Shown in pieces: positions 23,948 to 35,139 of a stretch of 64,000 nt of DNA; the first letter of the stretch is position 1, and each line of letters opens with the position of its first letter. A program made the translations under genes and the position numbers. Below the pieces are notes generated by a model, which worked only from the letters and a program-made list of their open reading frames with translations, made no database searches and was not told the DNA's origin. The stretch is from Cryptomeria japonica (taxonomy: Eukaryota > Streptophyta > Pinopsida > Cupressales > Cupressaceae): positions 565,006,510 to 565,070,509 of the forward strand of contig NC_081413.1 in NCBI RefSeq assembly GCF_030272615.1, in the 5' to 3' direction.

Positions 23948-25107
23948 GCACTAGAAAGAGAGAGAAGATTTTGAATTTAGAGGTAGCAATTTTCAGTAAA
24001 ATCAGCCAATCTTCTGGATTTAAGCTGTTAAATGCAATCACAACAGTCTCCCGAAATTTCGGAAAAAATGTCCCGGACCGTGGCGCCTGGAGTGCAACAC
24101 GGTCCTTGCAACTTTTTTCGAAATTTGCAGGGATGCAAGGTATGATGATTTTAGAGCTAATCCGAAAAAATTGAGTGATTTTACGATCTGTAGATAGGCC
24201 AAATTAAAGTTGCAAATTCAAAATTGAACCCTATCAAGATTGTCAAAAAATGCAAAATTTGAATTTTGAAAAAAGAGAGGGAAACTGAAATTTTGAATTT
24301 TATGATTTAAGAGGGAATGTCAAGAGCAATGCAAATTTTGAAATTTGAAAATTGACTCAATTTCACGCAAAATTCAATTTTGAAAGCGGAAATCGAAGTT
24401 GTTGTAATTAAACACTTAATTTCAAAAGTCACAAAATGCAAGAATTTGAATAAAGCACTGAAATTTCGAATGAATGCAAACACAATTTTCAGATTTATGA
24501 TAATAAAAACGCAATTTTGACACAAAATTTTAATTTCAATGATTTTTGAATGATTAGAAGCCTTAGACCAAGCAATCGCAAGACCAACTTTGACTATAAT
24601 TTTGAAAGTGTTATAATTGACAAAATCAGCCAAAATTCTAGATTTTAGCAGGAAAATACAGCAAGATCTCGCTCCCGAAATTTTGGAAAAAATGTCGGGG
24701 ACGATGGTGCTCGGAGTGCAACACAGTCCTCGCAACTTTTTTCCAAATTTTTAGGGATGAAGGATATTGTGATTTTATTGCAGAATCCAAAGTTACAGCT
24801 GATTTGGAGATGTTTTGATTGGTCAAATTGTCGGACAAAGGTTGAATTAAGAGGGTTTCAAAAATTAGGGTTTTGATATTTAACCACTTAATTTTCAGAA
24901 TTAAAGCACAAATATGAATTGAAAATTTGTAATAGAAGGGCAGATCTGAAACAGGCATTAACATTTAGACATTTCGCAAGTTCAATTACTAAAAAGAAAA
25001 TTTAGGGTTTTTATGCAATCACCTCTAAAATTTTGCAAAAGATCAAACATGGAAATGTAATCAATTTTTTTTTTTTCAGATCTAAGCATGAAAAATCAGA
25101 AAGGATG
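23948..25107 (-). other. 5' leader of the non-autonomous Gypsy element, internally duplicated
   Basis: Non-coding leader between PBS and gag. A block with CCCGAAATTT, GGAAAAAATGTC and GGAGTGCAACAC occurs at about 24045-24145 and again, diverged, at 24665-24770. In the first copy GGACCGTG and CACGGTCC form a perfect 8-bp stem. Related stems occur in the LTR and at 35455-35510. Confidence 0.65.
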
Positions 25108-25125
25108 TTCACGTCGGGTTCACCA
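25108..25125 (-). promoter_or_regulatory. Primer-binding site (tRNA-Trp type)
   Basis: Three bases inside the 5' LTR the minus strand reads TGGTGAACCCGACGTGAA, complementary to the 3' end of plant tRNA-Trp including CCA (tRNA sequence from general knowledge). Unlike the larger element at 44164, the match stops at about 18 nt. Confidence 0.8.
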
Positions 25126-25128
25126 AAA

Positions 25129-26399
25129 TGTAAAGCGGAAAATCGCGATCGAACCCTAGTTGTTCTCCCCTCTTCCAACTCCGAGGAGAGAGAAGGGAGG
25201 TTTGCTAGGATTCGATGGTTTTCACTTAGGGGAGAGACTTTACATTCAAAAGAGGGGTTGAAACTCATAAGATCCAATCCCACACAATGTAAGATTGGAT
25301 GCTAAATGAATTTCAAGGGTTAGGAAAGCAAGGCTACCCTCTTTTGTAAAGAATGTTGTTAAGGAAATTAAGCTAAGAATACATAGAAAGTCATAAAGAT
25401 TCGCTTATAAACTGAGTTCAGGTTATAGGATGAAGCTACGGACCTGGAATTAGCAGTAGAATGTCGATACGGTGCTGTCCTGCAAATTTGAGCAAAAGTT
25501 GTCGAGACAATGGCGCCCGGCGCCACGATCCTCCGAAAAATCCGCGAAACGAAGGGGGATCTGTTCGTCTCTGCACAAGGATTCCAGATCTTCAATTTCA
25601 GCCGCGTACCTGCAACCTACACACAGAAAAGCGAAGACGATTGGGGGGTTAGGGATTAGGGGTTTGCCTTTAGGTCAAACCCCGGTTTTGGAATTAACCA
25701 AGAAATGAGCAAGAGTTGTAAATGTAAATGACTGTAAAACAAGTACTAATACCTTGTTCTAAGGATGTTTGTATCCTTATGTGCGAAGGTATAGATGTTG
25801 TATGTTGTATGTTGTAGCATGTAGTATATGATCTCCTCTTCAATGGTTGAATCCTTGACTTGAATGCAACACTTAGCCTTGAATGGAGACTTGAAATGAT
25901 CAATTGCTTGAAGGAATGCTTGAATGCTTGAATGCTTGAATGTTTGAGTATAGTTTCCACGCTTTTTCCCTCATTCATCTATGTTACCAAATGAGAGAGG
26001 AAAATGTAGTTTATATACTTGTCAATTAGGGCTGATAGACTGATTTTCCCGACCTTAGGCCGACCAGGAAATGTAATTTCCAAATTGCAAACAAAAAGAC
26101 CCGAGCCCCTTAGGAGACCGGGCCCAAAATAGGACCCAGGGACCAGGGCGCTGGGTGCCATGGTCCTAGGGACCAGGGCGCTGGGCGCCCTGGTCCTGAA
26201 GGACCAGGGCGCTGGGCGCTCTGGTCCCACCTCCCGGGACAGCAGGGTGCAAGGAGGTTTAGGCCAGGGTGCTTGAAAAATGCAGTTTTCAGTGTCGCGA
26301 GCAAGTTTTGGGGTCTCCATTCAGGTTGCGTGTTGCGTCGCCATCGTGAAGACCGAAATGCAGTCGAAATTGCAAGTGTCGCAATTTTAGGACGCTACA
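25129..26399 (-). repeat. 5' LTR of the non-autonomous Gypsy element
   Basis: 1271 bp, TGTAGCG...CTTTACA on the minus strand. A TATA box candidate TATATAAA lies at 26017-26010. Upstream of it, in U3, three hairpin units start at 26140, 26170 and 26201. The transcript should start near 25980 and read toward gag. Confidence 0.95.
26140..26227. repeat. Three tandem GC-rich hairpin units in 5' LTR
   Basis: Units of 27 bp at 30-31 bp period. The middle one is a perfect palindrome, GGACCAGGGCGC / GCGCCCTGGTCC around TGG; the outer two each have one or two mismatches. The 61-bp excess of this LTR over its partner is exactly two units. Confidence 0.92.
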
Positions 26400-26705
26400 C
26401 TATCAATAATAAATCACCATAGCTATAATAGCAACCACAACTAATTTCTAACATGTCCAACTAACTAGATCACTGAAAACCAAGGTATACTTATCATAAT
26501 AGGTAGACGTTATTCCATCAACATGTCTATCTCAATAAAAATATAATCACAAGTCCTTATAAGTACACAATCCTATATAAAAAAATCCTCGAAGGTAATA
26601 CCATATAATATTGTGATATAAAAACCTCAAGTTCCTCAACATTGTAGTAATGAAAACATCAAAAAAGACACATATACAACCTAGAGTTTGTTGGCATTTT
26701 GAGTT
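26400..26705. other. Flanking DNA right of the Gypsy element
   Basis: AT-rich; begins with the right target-site copy CTATC. Its continuation is the sequence left of 18573. A direct repeat GAGTTTGTTGGCATTTT (26684-26700 and 26701-26717) abuts the next LTR-like segment. Confidence 0.5.
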
Positions 26706-28131
26706 TGTTGGCATTTTGCATATAGATTGCATTAATGATATGTTGTCATTGATGTCAATTGAACCGGTAAAGGTATTCATGTTATTGTTGATATTGTTGT
26801 TTTTGATATTGGCCAGTAACCAGTAAGAAGAGATTTGTGGAAGATGTTGTAAACCGGTGTGTTAAGTTTGTGAGTTGAACCAGTAAACCAGTGTAAAGGG
26901 TTAAACCTTTCTATGCAATGTAACCAGTAAACCCTATCAGCTATTAAACCCTAACCAATCAAGTTTGTTGGTTTAATATTTGATGAGCGGTAATGATGGA
27001 GACACGTGTGCTCATTGTATGAGGATAAGTTCAAATTATTTTGGCACGTTTGGTTATTGTCTAGGGAAGGAGCAAAGTGGATTGCATCTAATACACAACG
27101 TGTGATGAGTTACAAAGTCTGATGAAGCGGTGATCATGGAGCGGTTGGAATTTTCTTGAAGAATGTGAAGAGATTGTCATGATTTCTAACGGTCAAGATT
27201 GTACCGACTTGTTTGTAATCTTGATGATGAGAATTAGGTTTTTGTTGTGTTATTGACCTAATTGATTTGTATTTAAGGTCGATGAAGTTGCTTATAAAAG
27301 TTGTTGGCAAGATTGGTAGAAACCTATTGAGTATGTTGTTGCCTAACCAGTGAATGGATCGACACTTTGAGTGAAGGTAGATTGAAGCTTAAAAGGATCT
27401 GATCAAGCAAATGTAGTGCTATTCAGATAGATCAAGAAAACCTATTGTTTTCTAACAATTACAATAGAATTGAAATCCCTTGACTGGGTAAGCTCTAACA
27501 AGCTTGGTTACTCATTAAATCCTCTAACAAGGTGGTCCATTAGCTTGGATTCTTAAATCCTCCAACAAGGTTAATCCTAACAGGGTATTGTTCTTTTCAT
27601 CAAGCCATATTTGTAAATCCCTTAACCGGGTGATTCCTAACCGGAATTAGTTCCTAACAGGACTTATTGTAAAGCTTTGACAGGCTTGGTTCCTAACAAG
27701 GTGAACTTCAAAAGAGTTCAGATAGCTATCCTTGTGAGTCTCATCTCACCGAGGTTTTTACCTATTTGGGTTTTCCACATATAAACATTTGTGTCAAGTG
27801 GTGAATGTTTTTGTGGTTATGATCTTATTTGTTGATTTGACTAACTTCTGATAAGGCATGATAACTAGAAGCATTCAAGGATGAATATGTTGAGTTATGA
27901 TTAAGCATTGTTGATGTTTACAAGATTAAAGTTGTTTACTATTAAGTTGTCATAATAGTCAAACCGGTTGATGTCAAATATTCTTATGAATATTGATCTT
28001 GACTGAGATATGTTTACTTAGTGTGATTGAATTTGAGTTTGGGAAATTTGTATCAGTTTTTCAGTATACTGATTCACCCCCCCCCCCCCCCCCCCCACTC
28101 AGTATTCTACCGGATACTTATTCTTTCATCA
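26706..28131 (+). mobile_element. LTR-like fragment, probably Ty1/Copia
   Basis: Begins TGTTGGCATTTTGC and runs through many short phrases such as AACCGGT, TCCTAACAGG and CTAACAAGG. It ends near TTCATCA, followed by ACCATCAGAG, which resembles a mutated Copia TGGTATCAGAG primer-binding site. A run of 20 C lies at 28077-28096. No coding domain follows, so the element is truncated or overwritten. Ends are approximate. Confidence 0.4.
28077..28096. repeat. Homopolymer (C)20
   Basis: Twenty consecutive C, that is G20 on the other strand, which could form quadruplex structure and is prone to length error in sequencing. Confidence 0.95.
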
Positions 28132-30454
28132 TACCATCAGAGTTCTCCCACAACATTAGTAAATAAAATTTTTAAATGGTCAAATCATCTTAGTTCTACG
28201 ACTATAATTCACATAGAAGGTGTATCCAATGTCATCAACATCATGTATTACCAAGGAACATCTATTCTTATGCAAAACCTACAAACTAAACCAATACAAC
28301 ATAGCTCCCCTAATACTAGTCTCTATAGTGCTCCCACATTCTGGACACCAAAGAAAAAATGTATTGAAGGGCCTCCATGTTATTACCCAAAATTAAACTT
28401 AAAATAATAATAAATAACCACAAATATACATATAACAATATATCCTAATAAACCTCAGCTCCAATCTTATGTGAACATGAACCTCTCATAAGAAACACAA
28501 GAGCATCTAAAGAAAATTTGTTAATTTAAAAAATGTCTATCATTTCCTTCTACCAACACCTTTGAATTCTCAAGTTGTGACAAATAAAATATTCTTCACA
28601 ATACCTTAACTAGAAAAGATTCATCAGTTTTCAAACATTCAACTCAAAGATCAAACACATAATTTGAATCAATAGACCAACTAGGATGTAATACTTTCAA
28701 ATTGAAGTAAGACAAAAACAATTAAGCTTAAGTGGTGTCTAATTAGGACCTAGGTGAAGAATAAACAAGGTACAACACCTCCCCCCTCCCAAGTGCAACT
28801 TAGGGAGAATGTACACAAAAGATAACAATGGAAGATGGGTCCCAACTACTAGGCCATGTTAGGTACCCATATAAAAATGAAATGCATTCTCTCACAAATA
28901 GATAAAAGGAGAAAAAATCAATGAGACAAAACTCCTTCCCAAAAGAGAGATGAAAACACACAATTCTCTCAATGATGAATGAGAAGAACAAAATCTCATG
29001 TGATAAAAAATCTCCCCCATAAGAGGAAAGAAGAGAGACCATGAAGCCTCCCCTCAATATCGAATCTCCTACAAGGATGGTCCAATGATGTCAAACAAAA
29101 TTCCTCCCCATTAGGAAGAAATAGAATCAATGTTGCACCAAGAATATCAAAGTGTGACAAAACCAAGTGTCATTGTTGATGAAGAATTGTGATGAATCAC
29201 TCATTGCAACATCATAAAGATCAAGCATGGAAGAACATGTAAGATCATCAAATGGATACTCAAACTAAATACATTCTCAATTGGAGATGTGTACCATCTC
29301 ACAAGATAGTTCTTAACCTACTGAGTATAGGAGGATTACATCAAATGAAACCTCAATGAAAAGTACAATGAAGTGTGTCACTTTATTTTAGTGCATTACG
29401 ACATAGATTAAGAAAGAGATTACAATGATGCAAATATGGAAACAGGATGATGATGCCATCAAGGAATGTCCCACAAATGAATGCTAATGATGACTCTATT
29501 TGGGATGATTCCAAGGAAAAAGAGAAAAATTGCCCCCTAGCTACCAGTTGGAGGACATATCGCTACATGATAGGTTTGATAGATGGACAAAAAAAATCCC
29601 TTTTCCCAAATTTTCTTATTTCATGAAAAAATTATTTAAAAAAAAAATTAATAAAAAGTTTAATTAAAAACATTTATTAAAAAAATAATGCCCTTGTGAT
29701 ATTACGAGGACACCTATAATACTCATAGGTACCTTATGGGGTTGCAGGTGCCTGCAATAACAATGGCCACTTGCAAAATAAAAGAAAAGTGGACTTCTAA
29801 TTTTAGTGATTATAATTCCCACAATTAAGCTATATTAGACTCAAATCACTTATGCAAAAGACCAAATTGAAATCTAAGCATTACAATTACCAAAATAGGC
29901 CAAAAAATAATAAGTGTTGAAAGTCAATTTTTTTTATCACAATGACTAAAAACTGATAGCACCACTGCAAAAAACAAGAAAAATCATGCACTTTCAAAAA
30001 AAAATGTACCTAAAAAGGAATCCATAGGAGTCTGAACAAGGCCCTAAAAGTTGCAAAAATAGGGATTTCATAATTTTCTACAAAAATACATGTACAAATA
30101 TTAGAAAACTACAACACTATAAAGAGAATTGAATTATATCCCAAATAAAAATAAAAACTCACAAAAAGGAGCCCAGATGACTAAGATATCATTGTTTCAA
30201 AATTGTCTACATAATTATGATGCACATATCGTCGCAACACCTCCAAACTTCAAATTCCTACAAATTTGGCCTCCAAAGTGTTATTTGGATGAAACAAAAG
30301 GTAACAATGACTTTCTCAAACCTTCTAGACCTAATGGCGACCTTTGATTTAACCCAACAACCTCTAATTTTCACCTGCAATACAAAGCCACAAAAACAAA
30401 ATCGCAAAATGCACTAAAAATCTCTCAAATCAACTAACCAATGGTACTCTAAAA
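28132..30454. other. Non-coding stretch, probably interior of a truncated retroelement
   Basis: No protein domain on either strand. Position left of a minus-strand 5' LTR and PBS (30455-30954) suggests it is the leader or interior of that element, but no gag or pol motif is present and no matching left LTR was found. Short frames such as 28027-28407 and 28800-29057 (-) have no recognisable features. Confidence 0.4.
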
Positions 30455-30466
30455 GCTCTGATGCCA
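30455..30466 (-). promoter_or_regulatory. Copia-type primer-binding site (initiator tRNA-Met)
   Basis: On the minus strand TGGCATCAGAGC directly follows an LTR ending in ACA. It differs by one base from the standard plant TGGTATCAGAGC. Confidence 0.65.
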
Positions 30467-30954
30467 TGTAAGATTTGGCTATGAAGGTATCCATCCAATA
30501 TATAAAGGCTAAATGGAAAGCACAATAACAATAGAGATAGAATATGACAAGAATAAATTATATTCCTATCAATGATCCAATAGAATTGATCAACTGGATT
30601 GAATGGAATGAATTAGAATGAATTAGAATGAATATTGCATAGGAGACCCCTTGGTTATATAGCCAAGGTGAAAACAAAGGAATGCATAAGATTATGACAA
30701 GTGCCATAATCTTATGACATGAGACAAAAAATGATAAGTTATCATCCCACCTAAAGTGGAAAAGTGATAGTGTGATACATCCACTAAAGCTCAATCACCC
30801 ACCAAAGGTGGAAAAGTAATCACATGATAAAACCACTAAAGGTGGAAGATCCGCTAAAGGTGGAAGTTTCACTAAAGGTGGATAGGTGATAGCATGATAA
30901 TACTATTAAAGGTGGAGACACCACATAAAGTGGAATGTGTTAATATGATCTAAC
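30467..30954 (-). mobile_element. 5' LTR of a truncated minus-strand Copia-like element
   Basis: 488 bp reading TGTTAGATC...ATCTTACA on the minus strand, adjoining a PBS. It holds about seven variants of CCACCTTTAGTGG, a hairpin-capable motif, and a TATA box TATATAA (about 30656-30662) set in a short palindrome CCTTGG-CTATATAA-CCAAGG. The matching 3' LTR is not in the window. Confidence 0.65.
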
Positions 30955-31399
30955 ACCACCTTGTTACATATATGAGTCTTTGTTGTCGTTGATGTCAAAC
31001 CTATCATTGATCTGGCTATTGTTCCAGTTGTTGGTGCTATGGGTTTAGAAGTGATGTGATGCAGAAGTATGTGGTTTGACAGTATTCTAGTTAATTCATT
31101 GATATTGATTGTATCTAGTTGTTGGTCTAGATGTCTATAAGTTAGTTATATGATGTAGAGTTTTATGTAGATTATTGTACAGAATGATGCACTAGTACGT
31201 TCGGGTCAAAATTTTGATGGCAAATCGTTGGAATTCCGACACAATTTCGTCGCACTACCGACAAAAAAAGCCATCGAAAACTTTGTGTCGGAAGTTCCGA
31301 CTATCCTTGTGGTCATCGCAATTTCGACATCACCTCCAACCTTTCCGACGGCCGCCATGGATGCTCATACCCCGAAAGAATACCATCACGATCTCAGCC
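30955..31399. other. Non-coding DNA, retroelement-like
   Basis: Phrases such as GTTGATGTCAA resemble the LTR-like segment at 26706. From 31200 the sequence is unusually rich in CCGAC/TCGGA words that lead into the following palindrome, so the fold-back element may start near 31200. Confidence 0.35.
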
Positions 31400-31622
31400 T
31401 ATCGTCAAAATTCCAACTCCAAAGGGTAAAATTCTGACAGAGGAGTGTTGTCGAATGCACAGCATCCTCGTCGGAAGAGGAGTGTCGTTGGATGCACAAC
31501 ATCTTCATCGGAACTCTCCTGGAGGCCATCATAATTACAACAGCCTCCAGGAGAGTTCTAATGAGGATGCTGTGCATTCCTCTGTCGGAATTTTACCCTT
31601 TGGAGTCAGAATTTTGACGATA
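31400..31622. mobile_element. Fold-back (long inverted repeat) element
   Basis: The left arm 31400-31469 is the reverse complement of 31563-31622 apart from two or three substitutions and a 9-nt insertion. Nested inside is a perfect 15-bp hairpin, AACTCTCCTGGAGGC at 31512-31526 and GCCTCCAGGAGAGTT at 31543-31557, with a 16-nt loop. The whole 223 bp could fold into one long hairpin. It may be a MITE or fold-back transposon remnant, or an inverted-duplication small-RNA source. No TSD was established. Confidence 0.75.
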
Positions 31623-31670
31623 GGCCGATTTTTCAGAAAAATTTTTTTTATAGAAAAAGATTGACATTAG

Positions 31671-31865
31671 TATCTCTCTTCTATCTCTCTTCTCTATCCC
31701 TCTCTGCTATCTCTCTTCTCTCTCCCCTCTCTAGGTCTCTTTCTCCATCCCTCTCTTCTTCTCTCCCTCTCTACTTCTATTTCTCTACCCTCTCCAGGTC
31801 ATTATCTCTTCCTCTCACCCTCTCTCTCTCTCTCTCACCTCTATAGGTCTCACCTTCCATTCCTC
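31671..31865. repeat. Polypyrimidine (CT-rich) tract
   Basis: About 195 bp composed almost entirely of TCTCTC, CCCTCTC and TCTTCTC words. A short frame across it is an artefact of composition. Confidence 0.9.
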
Positions 31866-33733
31866 CATCATTACCCATGTTGTCAAGTTGCAAGATATTT
31901 CCCAAAGTACTTGGTTGCTAGGGTTGATTTGCTTAAGTGTTGGATTCGGAGTTAGATGAGACCTGCATGATTAAGCTATATTAAGTGATCAAGTCACCAA
32001 GATCTCAATTGTAAACATGACTAGGTTCTAGGGTTTTAGGGTAGCATATGTCAAGATTGAGGTATGGTGGTCAAGAATTACCTTCCAATGACAAAAGACA
32101 TCCAAATGATGAAGAATGAAGGCTATGAACTCATAGAAGTTTGGAGGAGATAATTTGACTAAGTGAAAATTTTGTTTAAGTCATGGTCATGATACTAGCT
32201 TGCTCATCAAGAGCAACTTGTGCGAATGAACCCTAGAAATGTGCCCATGCTAGAGAAGCAAGAATTCCAATAAAACCTAAGGCAATGCTAGTAAGGGGTC
32301 AAAATTAAAGAATTAGGGTACAAAAAACAAAATTTGGCTAAGTTGAGATGTTGCTCAAGGATGACCTAAATCATCGAGTGTAAATCAATCATGAAACATG
32401 AGAATGGATTGGTCTTGACCCAAGCAATGTAAGTCCCCCTTGTGATTCCAGCAGATATCACATCACAATTATTGAGTCTATCTGCAATATAGAGTCAAGA
32501 CCTGACTATTGGAATCTTGGAGTCATCCCATTTCATCACGTAGTTTAGCACTTGGGAGGATTTTGTTCAAGAGAGGATAGAATACTTAGTATTTTATTTT
32601 GTGTTGCATAGTGCATAAAAAACACATCAATAGAAACCATTGAAAGGTTTGGTTAAAGCCTTCAAATCACAATCTCTATGAGAAGCTATCAAGAGTGCCC
32701 AGAATTTGGAAACTTTAGTATCCAAGAACATAATTCATAAGGCACCACTTTTAGAGAAACCAAAGAAGCCTATCAATGTAATATTTTATTTACCTTGGAT
32801 ATGTTTTATCCTAAGTGTGATATTCCACTATTAAAAAGCTTAATTAGGTAATATTTTTACTTAGGTAGAATAAGATAATGAGTTGCACATTCTCCTTCTT
32901 TGATTGAGATTCTACTTTTTCCTTGTCACAAATTTGGAAACTTGGATAAGCAATTTCTTTTTTGGTTTTCTACCTCTTCATGATCCTCATGGATTTGGAA
33001 TCTTGGAAGCTATATATTGTAGGTTTTTCCTTGATTAACATATCAAATGAAACTATTGTGAGCTTTCATATCTTAACATACCAAGGGCTTAAGTTTGGGG
33101 ACGACAAGGGGATGACGAAGGGGGCGGGGTGGGATGCAAATATATATACAACTTAAAAAATTAATTATAAAAGGATGTGTATAGAATAAGTATAACAACT
33201 ATAAATAAAACTTTGCCACACTATGTAAATTTTACAATAAACATTAAAAATATGTCAATGATTGCATTGAAATTTGAATATTAACAATGGTGGTAGAGTT
33301 TTGGAACTTTGGGAACAAACTAAGAATAAGTATAAGAATTGCAGATGAAACTTTGGCATACTAAGTGTTTAAACTAGTCAACATAAAAAAAATGGAAATG
33401 ATTGCATTAACAATAAGAATGGTGGGTAGAGGTTTGGGGTCAATAGGCAGTGCCCCTTGTGGGGGGTTTGGGGCAGAGCCCCCATCAAGGTTACGAGGCA
33501 TTGCCAAACCTTTAATACGGGTGACATTTTCACAGTAATTTCACCATTTTTGTTTAGAATTGGAGTTTCTAATTGGGGGCCATGGGAGACTCATAGGCAT
33601 CCTCAAGATGGTCAAGAGACTCCTTGGAGTCCCTAGGATGTCCCTAAGTGGTGCGGCAAGGGGATGTTTCCCTTAAGTATTGCATCTTGAAAAAATAGGG
33701 ATTTTGGACGGGGGGAAGGGGTCCCAATGTTTC
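31866..33733. other. Non-coding intergenic DNA
   Basis: No supported gene. Around 33420-33500 a G-rich segment with GGGGTTTGGGGCAGAGCCCC, a partial palindrome, looks transposon-derived. The last five bases, GTTTC (33729-33733), are the left TSD of the following solo LTR. Confidence 0.45.
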
Positions 33734-34997
33734 TGTAAAGCAGAAAATCGCGATCGAACCCTAGTTGCTATCCCCTCTTCCAACTCCAAGGAGAGAGAAG
33801 GGAGGTTGCTAGGATTGATGGTTTTCACTTGGGAGACTTTACATTCAAAAGAGGGGTTGAAACCCACAAGATCCAATACCACACAATGCAAGATTGGATG
33901 CTAAATGAGTTTCAAGGGTTAAGACAACAAGGCTACCCTCTTTTGTAAAGAATGTTGATAGAAGAATTAAGCTAGGAATGCATAGAAAGTGAGAAAGATT
34001 CGCTTATAAACTGAGATAGGGATATAGGATGAAGTTGCGGACCTGGAATTAGCAGTAAAATGTCGATACGGCGTTGTCCTGCAAATTTGAGCAAAAGTTG
34101 TCGGGACGATGGCGCCCGACGCCACGGTCCTCCGAAAAATCTGCGAAATGAAGGGGGATTTGTTCGTCTCTGCACAAGGATTCCAGATCTTCAATTTCAG
34201 CCGCGTACCTGCAACCTACACACAGAAAAGTGAAGACAATTGGGGGGTTAGGGATTAGGGGTTTGCCTTTAGGTCAAACCCCGGTTTTGGAATTAACCAA
34301 GAAATGAGAAATTGCTGTAAATGTAAATTTATGTAATGTAAAACAAGTACTAATACCTTGTTCTAAGGATGTTTGTATCCTTATGTGCGAAGGTATAGAT
34401 GTTGTTGTTTGTTGTATTGTTGTATGTAGCATGTAGTAAGTGATCTCCTCTTCAATGGTTGAATCCTTGTCTTGAATGCAACACTTAGCCTTCAATGGAG
34501 ACTTGGAATGAATGCTTAAATGCTTGAATGCTTGAGTATAGTTTCCACGCTTGTACACATATGTCCTTCTACTTTTCATCTACCCAAATGGGAGAGGAAA
34601 ATGTAGTTTATATACTTTCCAATTAGGGTTAAAAGACTGATTTTCCCGACCTTAGGCCGACTAGGAAAGTTAATTTTCCAAATTGCAAACAAAAAGACCC
34701 GAGACCCATAGGAGACCGGGCCCAAAATAGGCCCAGGGACCAGGGCGCTGGGCGCCATGGTCATGGGGGACCAGGGCACTGGGCGCCCTGGTCCTGAAGG
34801 ACCAGGGCGCTGGGCGCTCTGGTCCCACCTCCCGGGACAGCAGGGTGCAAAGGAGGTTCAGGCCAGGGTGCTAGAAAATGCAGTTTTTGGTGTCGTGAGC
34901 AAGTTTTGGGGTCTCCATTCAGGTTGCGTGTTGCGTCGCCCTCGTGAAGACCGAAATGCAGTCGAAATTGCAAGTGTCGCAATTTTAGGATGCTACA
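33734..34997 (-). mobile_element. Solo LTR of the 18.6-kb Gypsy family
   Basis: TGT...ACA LTR of 1264 bp, clearly homologous to 18573-19782 and 25129-26399 but more diverged from both than they are from each other. It is flanked by perfect 5-bp duplications GTTTC (33729-33733 and 34998-35002), so it arose by LTR-LTR recombination of a separate insertion. It has three hairpin units starting at 34737, 34768 and 34799 and a TATA-like TATATAAA near 34615-34608. Confidence 0.95.
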
Positions 34998-35036
34998 GTT
35001 TCAATGGTTTCAAAAGATTCTAAGTTTTTATTTTAT

Positions 35037-35139
35037 CTTGTCATAACAAAATATACTCCTCTTGCATCCTTGAATGATTTGAAAATTGAAAACAATTTGA
35101 CAAGAAAAAACTAACTTCTAAAGTTTAGACTTAGTTTTC
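35037..35139. repeat. 103-bp direct repeat, left copy
   Basis: Identical over 103 bp to 36726-36828, starting CTTGTCATAACAAAATATAC and ending CTTAGTTTTC. It brackets 1586 bp of unrelated, retroelement-like sequence. Confidence 0.95.

Larger units (their letters stand above)
18573..26399 (-). mobile_element. Complete non-autonomous Ty3/Gypsy (Tat-related) LTR retrotransposon, gag-protease only
   Basis: A 7827-bp element flanked by perfect 5-bp duplications CTATC (18568-18572 and 26400-26404). LTRs are 25129-26399 (5', 1271 bp) and 18573-19782 (3', 1210 bp), both TGT...ACA, and almost identical: about a dozen differences seen by eye, nearly all C/T or G/A transitions, plus a 61-bp length difference. 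The element has a tRNA-Trp-type PBS, a 1.2-kb leader, one gag-protease frame and a 0.8-kb 3' region, but no reverse transcriptase, RNase H or integrase. It must therefore rely on another element's enzymes, as TR-GAG type elements do. The zinc-knuckle and protease layout resembles the Tat-like element at 42724, which also shares the PBS. Two in-frame stop codons break the frame. Confidence 0.93.

Noticed and set aside
31661-31846. Ser/Leu-rich 61-codon frame
   Set aside because: Composition artefact of the pyrimidine tract.
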